Positions 33,811 to 42,626 of a stretch of DNA of 64,000 bases are shown in pieces (within the stretch, counting starts at the first letter, position 1; every line of letters begins with the position of its first letter). The DNA comes from Magnetospirillum gryphiswaldense MSR-1 v2 (GTDB lineage Bacteria; Pseudomonadota; Alphaproteobacteria; Rhodospirillales; Magnetospirillaceae). The notes under the pieces are model-generated. The model was given only the letters and a program-made list of their open reading frames with translations. It did no database searches and was not told where the DNA came from. The DNA lies in the NCBI RefSeq assembly GCF_000513295.1, contig NC_023065.1, forward strand, positions 1,798,001-1,862,000, read 5' to 3'. The translations under genes were made by a program, and so were the position numbers.

Positions 33811-35688
33811 TCAGTTACTCGGGCAGATCAACGCCGCCGAGGCCACGTGATCGGGCGACTTTTTGGCCTCTTTCTTCAATTCGGCGATCAACTGACTGAC
33901 ATCATCGACGCTGTAGACGTGGCGCCCCACCGGCAGGTGGACGATGGCCGCCGATACCGTCATCAACGGAAAGCGCACGATATTGCCGACCCGGTCCTGG
34001 CCGACGATATGGCCGAGACGGCGGGTTTCATCGTCGTAGAAGCTTTCCACATCGCGGGAGAACGACGCACACAGATTGGCGGAAACCCGCAGGGCTTCGT
34101 CGAAATCGGTGCGGCGGAAGCCGCCGAAGAAATCGTCGCCGCCCACATGGGCAGGAAAGCAGGTATCGCGCGGCAAGGCCTTGGCCAGCAATTCGGCGAA
34201 CAGCAAGATGGCGCGATCACCCAGGCGGAAGCCGTATTTATCATTGAACGGCTTGAAATTGTCGAAGTCGAAATAGGCCAGCACATATTCGCAATCGGCG
34301 GCGCCCAGAGCTTCCGACACGTATTCGTGGATCAGATTGTTGCCGGCCAGCTTGGTCAGCGGATTCTGGTCGCGCGCGGCGGCCAAATTCTTTTCGTTGA
34401 TGACGCGAAGCAGCGAGTGGGCGGACAGGAAGCCGGCATATTTCATGTCGTCGACGATGATGATGCCTTCCGATTTCTCCACCGCAGAATAGGCCTGCAA
34501 GATATGCTCGGCCCGGGTGTTGATGTCGGCCATGGGGCAGCGGGTGACGAAATCCTTCAGCCGCCGACCCAAGGTCTTGTTTGAAATCAAAGCCTTGCCG
34601 TAAAGCGAATAGGTGTAGTCCTTCAACTCGGTTTCGCGCACGATGCCCACCGGCTCGCCCGCCGCATCGACCACCGGGAAGAAGGTCACCGATTTGTCGG
34701 CACGGAAGCGCTCGAACACCTCTTCCATGGTGCTGTCCAGGTGGATGGGGTCGATGGCGGCGATCTGATCGGCGATCAGCTTTTGGTCCGACACCGCCAC
34801 CCGGCGTTCGCGCCGCGACAGCCGCTCGATATGGTCGTAATGGGGCTGCATCTGGGCCATGTCGCGGTCAGGTCGCTGCACCAGATAGCCCTGAATCAAA
34901 TCGCAGCCGATATCCTTGCAGACGAAATATTCGCGCTCGGTCTCCACCCCCTCGGCCAGCACCACCACCCCCAACAGATGGGCGATGTTGACGATCTGCG
35001 ACAGGAACAGCTTCTTCTTGGAATCGCTGGCGATGTCGGAGACGAAAAAGCGGTCGATCTTGAGGAAGTCGGGGGCGGCGAAATACAGCAATTGCAGGCC
35101 AGAAAAACCGGTGCCGAAATCATCCACCGCCAGGCGGAAATTGTTGCGCTTGTAGTGGTTGAAGATGGCCGCCGCATGGTTGGGCTGACCGATGGGGTGC
35201 TGTTCGGAAATCTCGAACACCACCTGGCTTTCCTCGATGCCATAGCGTTCCAGCATCTTGCGGGTGCGCGCCGGCAGGTCGCCTTCCAGTTCCAGTCCGC
35301 GATTGTCCAGGTTGAGAAACAACTTGGATTGCCGCCAATGTTCCATGTGCAGGAACTTGACCACCGCTTTTTCCCGAAGCGCCATCTCGACGTCGATCAG
35401 CACACCCAAGGCATGGCAGGTATCGAAGAAATCGGCGATGGATTCGAAACCGGCCTCGGTGGTGTTGCGCAGCAAGGCCTCGTAGCCGTAGCAGGCGCCG
35501 GTATGGATGTTGACGATGGGTTGGAAGGCCACATCCAGGGTAAGCAGAATCTCGTTCCAATGATCGTCGGAAGGCTGCGCCGACGGACGCCCGGGCAAGG
35601 GAAAGGGGCGATGATCGCGCAATGCGGCTCGAGCATGCGACGCAGACGGCTTGGGCGTTTCGCCCAGGGCATTGGCCAAGGTGAACAT
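33811..35688 (-). CDS. EAL-CBS-GGDEF protein, c-di-GMP signalling
   Basis: The 625-residue protein has no membrane span. The EAL domain (about residues 45-285) has catalytic motifs EALLR (E70), FEISEQHP, DDFGTGFSG (D189/D190) and LAEGVET, so phosphodiesterase activity is likely. Residues about 305-435 form a CBS pair (VTFFPVVDAAGEPVGIVRE; EGIIIVDDMKYAGFLSAHSL). A GGDEF domain follows (FDFDNFKPFNDKYGFRLGD), but the signature is GGDDF at 516-520. The EAL-first order is unusual. The GGDDF site may be weak or GTP-binding only. No transmembrane sensor is present, so the CBS pair is the probable input. Confidence 0.92.
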   Translation of the reverse strand: MFTLANALGETPKPSASHARAALRDHRPFPLPGRPSAQPSDDHWNEILLTLDVAFQPIVNIHTGACYGYEALLRNTTEAGFESIADFFDTCHALGVLIDVEMALREKAVVKFLHMEHWRQSKLFLNLDNRGLELEGDLPARTRKMLERYGIEESQVVFEISEQHPIGQPNHAAAIFNHYKRNNFRLAVDDFGTGFSGLQLLYFAAPDFLKIDRFFVSDIASDSKKKLFLSQIVNIAHLLGVVVLAEGVETEREYFVCKDIGCDLIQGYLVQRPDRDMAQMQPHYDHIERLSRRERRVAVSDQKLIADQIAAIDPIHLDSTMEEVFERFRADKSVTFFPVVDAAGEPVGIVRETELKDYTYSLYGKALISNKTLGRRLKDFVTRCPMADINTRAEHILQAYSAVEKSEGIIIVDDMKYAGFLSAHSLLRVINEKNLAAARDQNPLTKLAGNNLIHEYVSEALGAADCEYVLAYFDFDNFKPFNDKYGFRLGDRAILLFAELLAKALPRDTCFPAHVGGDDFFGGFRRTDFDEALRVSANLCASFSRDVESFYDDETRRLGHIVGQDRVGNIVRFPLMTVSAAIVHLPVGRHVYSVDDVSQLIAELKKEAKKSPDHVASAALICPSN

Positions 35689-35877
35689 ATGCGTTTTCCC
35701 AAGTCGGTTGCGGCATGGCGGATTGTGCCCATCCCCATCCGCAAGTCAATCAAGCCCACGTTCGGCAACAAAAAATTCACCAAACAACCTTCTGTAATTT
35801 CACGCTTTTTTCATCACCCGTAACCATTCGGCGAAAAGTGGTTTTACCCACACCTCATTACAAGGCATCATCGCTCC

Positions 35878-37560
35878 ATGCGTATCCTCGAGCGTCCCAA
35901 TACATTGCCGGCAAGCCTCGCCGACGATCTTGACCTGATCGCCGAGATGACCGCCGATTTCGCCCGTTCGCTGGACATCGAGGAAACGCTGCGCATCGGG
36001 ATTGCCCATATCAGCACCCGTATGGAGGCCGAGGCTGCCTCCATCTTCCTGATGGAGCCGGAAACCGGCGATCTGGTATGCCGGGCCTGTTGGGGACCGA
36101 CCGACGTCAGCGGTCTGCGCCTGCCCAAGGGTCAGGGCATCGTCTGGCGCGCCGTTAACCGCAATGCCACCGAGTTGGTCAAGGACACCAGCGACGACCC
36201 CGATTTCTCCCACAAGGTGGATGCCAATACCGGCTTCATCACCCGGTCCATCCTGTGCGCCCCCATGTCGGTGCGTGACGAACGCCTGGGCGCCATCGAA
36301 TTGTTCAACAAAAAGGGCGGCGGCTCGTTCGACGGCGACGATCGCCGGGTGTTGCAGGCCCTGGCCGCCTCGGCCGCCCTGGCCCTGATCAACGCCCGCC
36401 AGGCCACCGCCATGGCCGAACAACAGGCGCTGAAGCGCGAACTGGCCCTGGCCGCCGACATCCAACGCGCCATGCTGCCGCCGGCACGACCGCCGGAATT
36501 TCCCATCCACGGCATCAATCTGGCGGCGCGCGGTGTATCGGGCGACTTTTTCGACGTGGTCGAGCTGAAAGACGGCAAGCTGGCCTTCGCCATCGCCGAC
36601 GTGTCGGGCAAGGGCATGAACGCGGCCTTGTTGATGGCCAAGACCGCCAGCCTGTTCCGCTGTCTGGCCAAGCGCCTGGATGGGCCGGGCGCGGTGTTGG
36701 CGGCCATCGATGCCGAACTGGCGGAAACCAGTTCAGCCGGCATGTTCGTCACCATGATCGCCGGCGTGCTGGACCCGGCCACCGGCACCGTCACCTTGGC
36801 CAATGCCGGGCACGAACCACCGCTGTTGTGCTGCGGCGCCAAGATGGACCGCATCGACGACGGCATGCCGCCCTTGGGTATCGTCCCCGAGTTGTTCGCC
36901 CAAGGCTGCCCGGAAACCACGCTTCAGTTGAACGGCGGCGCGCTTTATCTGTTCACCGACGGCCTGACCGAGGCCGGCGGCACCGACAGCATGCTGGGGG
37001 CCGACGGCGTCGCCGCCCGCCTGACTCCGCACCGCATGCGCCCGGCCCCCGACCGCCTGCGCGCCCTGGTTGGCGGCATCGTCGAAGACGGCATGGCGCT
37101 GAAGGACGACCTGACCATGGTGGTGGTCGAGGATTGCCGCACCGCCCCGGTGATGAACCGCCAATACCAAGCCCGCCCGGCCAGTCTGGCGGCCATCCGC
37201 CGCGCCTTGACTCCGGCGTTGGAACGCCTGGGCTGTCCATCGCAGGTGGTGCCCGACGTGGTGCTGGCGGTGGACGAAGCCTGCCAGAACATCATCCGCC
37301 ACGCTTATGGCGGCGGCGAGGGCGAGCTCATCATACAGGTCCGGGGCGATTCCGAGATGCTGGATATCCGGCTGATCGACTTCGCCCCACCGATCAATCC
37401 GGCCATGGTCTGCCCGCGCGACCTTGATGACATCCGGCCCGGCGGATTGGGAACTCATTTCATCCGATCGGTGATGGATGAGGTAGAGTTCTTGGCACCG
37501 CCGCCCGGAGCAGGCAATCTATTAAGACTGGCAAAACGTATGGGTATGGGTGGGCCATGA
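35878..37560 (+). CDS. GAF - PP2C (SpoIIE/RsbU) phosphatase - HATPase (RsbW-like kinase) fusion protein
   Basis: The 560-residue cytoplasmic protein combines three domains. A GAF sensor is at about residues 20-175 and a linker helix at 175-200. The PP2C-type phosphatase (205-418) has its metal aspartates present: GVSGDFFDV, IADVSGKGMNAAL, LFTDGLTEA, KDDLTMVV. A C-terminal GHKL ATPase (430-555) has N-box VDEACQNIIRHAY and glycine motif PGGLGTHFIRSV, as in the anti-sigma kinases RsbW/SpoIIAB. One protein could thus both dephosphorylate and phosphorylate a STAS partner. The next gene, overlapping by four bases, encodes a STAS protein, followed by an Mla-type lipid transporter. No sigma factor gene is nearby. 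Confidence 0.92.
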   Translation: MRILERPNTLPASLADDLDLIAEMTADFARSLDIEETLRIGIAHISTRMEAEAASIFLMEPETGDLVCRACWGPTDVSGLRLPKGQGIVWRAVNRNATELVKDTSDDPDFSHKVDANTGFITRSILCAPMSVRDERLGAIELFNKKGGGSFDGDDRRVLQALAASAALALINARQATAMAEQQALKRELALAADIQRAMLPPARPPEFPIHGINLAARGVSGDFFDVVELKDGKLAFAIADVSGKGMNAALLMAKTASLFRCLAKRLDGPGAVLAAIDAELAETSSAGMFVTMIAGVLDPATGTVTLANAGHEPPLLCCGAKMDRIDDGMPPLGIVPELFAQGCPETTLQLNGGALYLFTDGLTEAGGTDSMLGADGVAARLTPHRMRPAPDRLRALVGGIVEDGMALKDDLTMVVVEDCRTAPVMNRQYQARPASLAAIRRALTPALERLGCPSQVVPDVVLAVDEACQNIIRHAYGGGEGELIIQVRGDSEMLDIRLIDFAPPINPAMVCPRDLDDIRPGGLGTHFIRSVMDEVEFLAPPPGAGNLLRLAKRMGMGGP

Positions 37561-37883
37561 AAATCGAAAGCCGAGAAATCGACGGTGCCGTCGTGGTGGC
37601 GCTGTCCGGGGAAGTGGATTTGCAGCACTCGCCGTCGGTGCGCAAGCACCTGATGGATCTGATGTTCGAGCGCCGCCCGGTGGTGGTCGACATGGCCTCG
37701 GTCGATTACATCGATTCGTCGGGTATCGCGTCGTTGGTCGAGGCCTATCAGATGGCCCGCAAGAACGGCACCCGCTTCATCCTGGCGGCGATCAGCGCTC
37801 CGGCCATGCGGGTCTTGCAACTGGCCCGGCTGGACAAGGTCTTCGCCCTCGCCGACACGGTCGAGGCCGGGTTGCAGGCCTGA
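37557..37883 (+). CDS. STAS-domain protein, RsbV/MlaB-like
   Basis: The 108-residue protein is a single STAS domain: VVVALSGEVDLQHSPSVRKHL, then VVVDMASVDYIDSSGIASLVEAY. The DSSG motif (S55 as the second Ser) matches the phosphorylation site of anti-sigma antagonists. In Mla transporters the STAS subunit MlaB binds the ATPase MlaF. The gene lies between the phosphatase/kinase gene (four-base overlap) and the MlaE-like permease (one-base overlap), so it could serve as MlaB, as a partner-switch target, or both. Confidence 0.88.
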   Translation: MKIESREIDGAVVVALSGEVDLQHSPSVRKHLMDLMFERRPVVVDMASVDYIDSSGIASLVEAYQMARKNGTRFILAAISAPAMRVLQLARLDKVFALADTVEAGLQA

Positions 37884-38686
37884 TGCCCACCCCCAATCCC
37901 TCGGCACTCCTGGAACGCCTGGGCCGCGCCGCCGCCCGCGGCCTGTCCGAGTTCGGCTTCGCCGCCACGCTGCTGGGGCAGTCGCTTTATTGGCTGGTGC
38001 TGGGGCATTGGCGCCGCCAGCCGGTGCGCGCCGCCTCGGTCGCCGCCCAAGCCATGGATATCGGCATCGCCGCCCTGCCCATCATCACCGTGCTGTCCAC
38101 CACCATCGGCCTGATGCTGGCCATCCAGGGCATCTACACGCTGAAAACCTTCGGCGCCGAAAGCCGCGTCACCTTGGGGGTGGCGCTGTCGGTGGTGCGC
38201 GAATTCGCCCCCCTGATCACCGGCATCCTGGTGGCCGGACGGTCCGGCTCGGCCCTGGCGGCACGACTGGGCACCATGCGCATCAACCAGGAAATCGATT
38301 CGCTCACCGTCATGGGCATCAACCCGGTACGGTTCCTGGTGGCGCCGCCCTTGGCCGCCATGATGATCCTGATGCCGCTTCTGACCCTGTGGGCCGATCT
38401 GGTCGGCCTGTTCGCCGCCGGCCTTTACATCTCCATCGAATTGCAAGGCACCATGGCCGGCTATGCCGACGAGGTGTTGTCGCTGCTGAAGCTGAACGAC
38501 CTGCTGCACGGCCTGGCCAAAAGCGCCATCTTCGGCGTCCTGGTGACTATCGTCGGCGTCGTCAACGGCGCCTCGGTGTCGGGCGGGGCCGAGGGCGTCG
38601 GCCGCATGACCACCCGCTCGGTGGTCCATGCCATCTCGGCCATCGTCATCACCGACATGATCTTCGTCTTCCTGGTGACCAGATGA
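37883..38686 (+). CDS. mlaE: MlaE-family lipid ABC transporter permease
   Basis: The 267-residue protein has an N-terminal amphipathic region and five to six membrane helices with MlaE signatures: ITVLSTTIGLMLAIQGIYTL, VREFAPLITGILVAGRSGSALAARLGTMRINQEIDSLTVMGINPVRFLV, and the C-terminal MTTRSVVHAISAIVITDMIFVF. It is the inner-membrane permease that moves phospholipids between the inner membrane and the MCE protein. ATG 37883 overlaps the STAS stop by one base and GTGA/ATGA overlaps couple it to the ATPase gene. Confidence 0.95.
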   Translation: MPTPNPSALLERLGRAAARGLSEFGFAATLLGQSLYWLVLGHWRRQPVRAASVAAQAMDIGIAALPIITVLSTTIGLMLAIQGIYTLKTFGAESRVTLGVALSVVREFAPLITGILVAGRSGSALAARLGTMRINQEIDSLTVMGINPVRFLVAPPLAAMMILMPLLTLWADLVGLFAAGLYISIELQGTMAGYADEVLSLLKLNDLLHGLAKSAIFGVLVTIVGVVNGASVSGGAEGVGRMTTRSVVHAISAIVITDMIFVFLVTR

Positions 38687-39519
38687 GTGAAACTCCCAGC
38701 GTCGAGGTCATCGACCTCAACACCCATTACGGCGACCGTCAGGTGCTGAAGAACGTGTCGCTGACCGTCAAGCCCGGCGAAATCTTCGTCATCATGGGCG
38801 GTTCGGGCTCGGGCAAGACCACGCTTTTGAACCATCTCTTGGGCCTGCTGCGCCCCAGTTCCGGCACCATTCGCATCCTGGGGCAGGAAATCAACGCCCT
38901 GTCGGCGCTGGAAATGCAGGATTTGCGCACCCGCATGGGCGTGGCCTTCCAGTCGGGCGCGTTGTTTTCAAGCATGAGTGTGGGAGACAACATCGCCCTG
39001 CCCCTGCGCGAACATACCAATCTGGATGAAACCACCATCGGCATCGTCACTCGTTTGAAGCTGGAGGTGGTGTCGCTGGCCGGCTTCGAGTACCTGATGC
39101 CGTCGGAACTGTCGGGCGGCATGATCAAGCGCGCCGCCTTCGCCCGCGCCATCGTCATGGACCCGCGCCTGTTGTTCTGCGACGAACCGTCGGCGGGGCT
39201 CGACCCGGTGGTGGCGTCTTCCATCGACGATCTGATCCTGCGTCTGCGCGACGCCATGGGCATGAGCATCATCGTCGTCACCCACGACCTGGACAGCACC
39301 TTCAAGATCGCCGACCGCATCTGCGTGCTGGACAAGGGTGAGGTGCTGGCGCTCGATACGGTCGACGCCATCCGCAATTCGCCCAACGAGCGCATCCAGA
39401 ACCTGCTGAACCGCCGTACCGAAGAGGCGGAAATCGACCCCGACGCCTATTTGCGCCGTCTGTTGGGGGAAAAAGAAAAACTTCGGGACAAGCCGGAAAG
39501 CAGAAGGAACGGGTTATGA
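38683..39519 (+). CDS. mlaF: MlaF-family lipid ABC transporter ATPase
   Basis: The 278-residue ATPase has Walker A GGSGSGKTT near residue 39, Q-loop AFQSGALFSSMSV, signature LSGGMIKRAAFARAI, Walker B LLFCDEPSAGLDP and H-loop VTHDLDS. The SGGMIKRAA signature is characteristic of MlaF rather than other ABC ATPases. The C-terminal extension (EEAEIDPDAYLRRLLGEKEKL) may dock on a partner. It overlaps both neighbours by four bases and would associate with the upstream STAS protein and MlaE. Confidence 0.95.
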   Translation: MSETPSVEVIDLNTHYGDRQVLKNVSLTVKPGEIFVIMGGSGSGKTTLLNHLLGLLRPSSGTIRILGQEINALSALEMQDLRTRMGVAFQSGALFSSMSVGDNIALPLREHTNLDETTIGIVTRLKLEVVSLAGFEYLMPSELSGGMIKRAAFARAIVMDPRLLFCDEPSAGLDPVVASSIDDLILRLRDAMGMSIIVVTHDLDSTFKIADRICVLDKGEVLALDTVDAIRNSPNERIQNLLNRRTEEAEIDPDAYLRRLLGEKEKLRDKPESRRNGL

Positions 39520-40466
39520 GGGACGCACGCACCAATTACATCGTCGTCGGCGCCTTCGTGCTGGCCATGCTGGCGGCCCTGATCGTGTCGGTGGCACTTT
39601 TGACCGGCAAGACCGGATCAAATGATCTCTACACCACCCAATTACCCAACGTCACCGGCATCAAATACGGCAGCAAGGTGACCTATGAAGGCTTTGTCGT
39701 CGGTCAGGTCGAAGGCATCGAAGGCCTGCAAAAGGACAACCGCACCTGGTTCCGTGTCACCATGGGCGTCCAGGAAGGCTGGGCCATCCCGGAAGGGTCG
39801 CTGGCCCGCATCACCGCGCCAGGTATCCTGGCAGCGCCGACGCTCGACATCAAGGGCGGCGCCTCGGACAAGCTGCTGCCGCCCGGATCGGACATTCCCG
39901 GCGGTGCCGCCGCCAACATTTTCGCCACCATGAACGCCATGGCCGGCGAAGTCAGCAAGCTGACCGACCAGGGATTGCTGCCGCTGATGGCCACCGTCAA
40001 CACCCAGGTGGAGGCCTTGGGCCTGATCATGCAAAAGCAGGCGCCGGAACTGATGGCCAATCTGGTCACCCTGTCCAACGATCTGGCCGTCAAGGCCCCG
40101 CGCATCACCAGCGACGTGCAAAAAATCACCGGCACCTTGTCGACCCAGGTAATCAACGACAAGAACGCCGACGCCATCGCCCAATCGCTGGCCAACACCG
40201 CCGACCTCACCGCTGGACTGGTGGAAACCCGCAAGAAACTGGACAACGTGGTCGCCACCATCGACGGCAACAAGGGCCAGATCGACCAATCCATGAAGGA
40301 TCTGCGCCATACCTTGCAGGCCCTGGCCAGAAACATCGATTCCATCGCCTATAACCTTGAAGGCACCAGCCGCAACGTGCATGAATTCAGCCGCCAGATC
40401 CGGGACAATCCCGGTGTGCTGATCGGTGGCACCAAGGGCGCCGAAGACGGGCCGGGACGGCGTTGA
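39516..40466 (+). CDS. mlaD: MCE-domain protein, MlaD type
   Basis: The 316-residue protein has one N-terminal membrane anchor (YIVVGAFVLAMLAALIVSVALL), then an MCE domain (about residues 38-115: LPNVTGIKYGSKVTYEGFVVGQVEGI, and ARITAPGILAAPTLDIKGG). A long helical C-terminus (120-300) follows, of the kind that forms a tube or reaches across the periplasm. It is longer than E. coli MlaD (about 180 residues) and closer to PqiB/Mce-style single-domain proteins with helical tails. It binds lipids in the periplasm. The gene is coupled to mlaF by a four-base overlap. Confidence 0.93.
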   Translation: MRDARTNYIVVGAFVLAMLAALIVSVALLTGKTGSNDLYTTQLPNVTGIKYGSKVTYEGFVVGQVEGIEGLQKDNRTWFRVTMGVQEGWAIPEGSLARITAPGILAAPTLDIKGGASDKLLPPGSDIPGGAAANIFATMNAMAGEVSKLTDQGLLPLMATVNTQVEALGLIMQKQAPELMANLVTLSNDLAVKAPRITSDVQKITGTLSTQVINDKNADAIAQSLANTADLTAGLVETRKKLDNVVATIDGNKGQIDQSMKDLRHTLQALARNIDSIAYNLEGTSRNVHEFSRQIRDNPGVLIGGTKGAEDGPGRR

Positions 40467-40480
40467 GGGGAATTTCAACC

Positions 40481-41065
40481 ATGCGTAACCTGTCGCTTAT
40501 CGCCGCCCTGGCCGTCACCTTGGCCGCCTGCGCCCAGCAAGCACCGCCCAAGGACCGCTTCTATCGCCTGGAAACCCCGCCGGTGGCCGCCCGCTTCGCC
40601 GCCCCAGCCTTGGGCGTGATCGAGGTCAGCCGCCCCACCACCGACGGCGTGTTGTCTGAACGCCCGCTGGCCTATCAGGACGGTGACGGCACTTTGGGCC
40701 GCTATCGTTATGATCTGTGGGCCGAACCGCCGACCGCGCTCTTGCAAAACGCCCTGGTGGACTCGCTGCGCCTGTCGGGCATCTCTCACACCGTCATCAC
40801 CCCGGAGACCCGGGTACCGCCCGATTGGATGGTCCGCGGACGGCTGAACCGGTTCGAGATGCTGGCCGGGGCCGGCAAGGTGGTGGCAAATGTCGAGCTG
40901 GCGGTGGTGTCGTCCCGTGACGGTTCGTTGCTGCTGTTGAAAACCTATCAGGTTGAAGTACCCAGCGCCGCCGGCCCCGAGGCCGAGGCCGCCGCCCTGA
41001 CCCAGGCCAGCGGCGACATCATCACTGCCTTCATCGCCGATCTCGGTCGGGTCGCCAAGCCATGA
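40481..41065 (+). CDS. ABC-transport auxiliary lipoprotein (PqiC/DUF330-like)
   Basis: The 194-residue protein has a lipoprotein signal (MRNLSLIAALAVTLAACAQQ; lipobox LAAC). The mature part, beginning PPKDRFYRLETPPVA and including GVIEVSRPTTDGVLSERPLAYQ and LLQNALVDSLRLSG, resembles the ABC_trans_aux (PF03886) family. These outer-membrane lipoproteins accompany MCE transporters and probably receive the lipid tunnel at the outer membrane. It starts 14 bases after mlaD and overlaps the following RNA methyltransferase gene by four bases. Confidence 0.85.
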   Translation: MRNLSLIAALAVTLAACAQQAPPKDRFYRLETPPVAARFAAPALGVIEVSRPTTDGVLSERPLAYQDGDGTLGRYRYDLWAEPPTALLQNALVDSLRLSGISHTVITPETRVPPDWMVRGRLNRFEMLAGAGKVVANVELAVVSSRDGSLLLLKTYQVEVPSAAGPEAEAAALTQASGDIITAFIADLGRVAKP

Positions 41066-42387
41066 GCTTGCGCAAGCGTCCCTCTTCCGCCGCCGGTCGC
41101 GGCAAGCCGCGCCAAAGCCCGCCGCCGCGCAACGTCGAGGTGGAGATCACCGAAATCGGCGCGCGCGGCGACGGTATCGCCCAATTGGGCGACGATCTGG
41201 TGTTCGTCCCTTTCACCGTGCCCGGCGACCGCGTCGTCGCCCGCATCGAGGGCCGGCGCGGCGACGGTCTGGCCGCCGCCCTGATCGAGGTCACCCGAGA
41301 AGGACCGGGGCGCAGCTTGCCCCCCTGCCCGCATTATGGCCGTTGCGGCGGCTGTTCGCTGCAACACCTGGATGACGACGTCTACGCCCAGTGGAAAAGC
41401 GGCTTGCTGCTGACCCAATTGTCCCGTCACGGCCTGGGCGATGCCCCGGTCGGCGCCATGATCCGCGTCGCCGCCGGTCAGCGCCGCCGCGCCACCTTCG
41501 CCTTTCATCGGCGCAAGGGCTCGACCGTGTTCGGCTTCAACGCCCGCGCCAGTCACACCATCATCGACCTGGATGATTGCCTGCTGCTGGACCGCGCCCT
41601 GGCCGCCATCATCGCGCCCTTGCGGCACATCCTGACCGAAACCGTACCCGACAGCGAAGACGGCGACGTCACCGTCGCCCTGACCGCCGGGGGGCTGGAC
41701 ATCCTGGTGGAAGCCGATGCCCGCCTGGATCTGTTCGACCGGGAAAAACTGGCGGCCTTCGCCGATTCCCACGATCTGGCCCGGCTGTCCTGGCGCCGTC
41801 CCGGTGCCGGCTTCATCGAGCCCATCTCGCGCCGTCGTGGTGCCTTGGTGCATTTCGCCGGCATCGCCGTCGAACCGCCGCCCGGCAATTTCCTGCAACC
41901 CACCGAGGCCGGGGAAAAAGCCATCGCCCAATTGGTGTGCACGGGAATCGGCAAGGTCAAGGCGGTGGCCGACCTTTATTGCGGCTGCGGCAGCTTCACC
42001 TTTCCGCTGGCCGCCAGCGGTGCCGCCGTACACGCGGTGGAAGGCGACGAAGCCCCCATCCGCGCCCTGGAAGCCGCCGCCAACATGGCCGGGCTCAAGA
42101 TCACCACGGAAACCCGCGACCTCGCCCGCCGCCCATTGTTGCCGCAGGAATTGAAGAAATATCAGGCGGTGGTGTTCGACCCGCCGCGCGCCGGCGCCCA
42201 GTCGCAGGCGGAATATCTGGCCCAGGCGGCACCGGCCATTGTGGTGGCGGTGTCATGCAACCCGGCCACCTTGGCCCGCGATCTGCAAATCCTGGTCAAA
42301 GGCGGCTATCGGGTGGAAAGCATCACCCCCATCGACCAATTCCCCCATTCCACCCACCTGGAAGCGGTGGCGGTCTTGCGGAAATAG
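41062..42387 (+). CDS. TrmA/RumA-family RNA (uracil-5)-methyltransferase
   Basis: The 441-residue protein has a TRAM RNA-binding domain (VEVEITEIGARGDGIAQLGDDLVFVPFTVPGDRV), the [4Fe-4S] cysteines CPHYGRCGGCSLQH, SAM motif DLYCGCGSFTFPLA and the catalytic nucleophile in VVAVSCNPATLARDL. The family methylates C5 of specific uridines in 23S rRNA or tRNA; the iron-sulfur cluster suggests an RlmD-type rRNA enzyme. The basic N-terminus (LRKRPSSAAGRGKPRQ) may contact RNA. It overlaps the lipoprotein gene by four bases, so it probably belongs to the same transcript although its job is unrelated. Confidence 0.9.
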   Translation: MSLRKRPSSAAGRGKPRQSPPPRNVEVEITEIGARGDGIAQLGDDLVFVPFTVPGDRVVARIEGRRGDGLAAALIEVTREGPGRSLPPCPHYGRCGGCSLQHLDDDVYAQWKSGLLLTQLSRHGLGDAPVGAMIRVAAGQRRRATFAFHRRKGSTVFGFNARASHTIIDLDDCLLLDRALAAIIAPLRHILTETVPDSEDGDVTVALTAGGLDILVEADARLDLFDREKLAAFADSHDLARLSWRRPGAGFIEPISRRRGALVHFAGIAVEPPPGNFLQPTEAGEKAIAQLVCTGIGKVKAVADLYCGCGSFTFPLAASGAAVHAVEGDEAPIRALEAAANMAGLKITTETRDLARRPLLPQELKKYQAVVFDPPRAGAQSQAEYLAQAAPAIVVAVSCNPATLARDLQILVKGGYRVESITPIDQFPHSTHLEAVAVLRK

Positions 42388-42415
42388 AATAGTCGAAAGT
42401 CGATCCAAGCCGCGA

Positions 42416-42613
42416 TCAGACCCGCGGGCCACCCATGGCCTGACGGATTTTCTCGTCGGTCTTGTATTGCGACAGCGCATAGACCGACCAGATCATCGCC
42501 GGAATCCAGCCGATCAAGGTGATCTGCAAGATCAGGCAGATAAGGCCGGCGAACGGACGACCGATGGTGAAAAACTGCAACCACGGCAGCAGAATAGCCA
42601 GAAGCAGACGCAT
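42416..42613 (-). CDS. YqaE/Pmp3-like small membrane protein
   Basis: The 65-residue protein has two hydrophobic helices (LLLAILLPWLQFFTIG and FAGLICLILQITLIGWIPAMIWSVYAL), resembling the YqaE/Pmp3 proteolipid pattern ending in a G-W-I-P turn. Such proteins affect membrane potential or stress tolerance in some organisms. ATG 42613 has GGGCGGGGATC upstream; a TTG at 42643 is in frame. It follows folC by 13 bases on the same strand. Confidence 0.6.
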   Translation of the reverse strand: MRLLLAILLPWLQFFTIGRPFAGLICLILQITLIGWIPAMIWSVYALSQYKTDEKIRQAMGGPRV

Positions 42614-42626
42614 GTGATCCCCGCCC

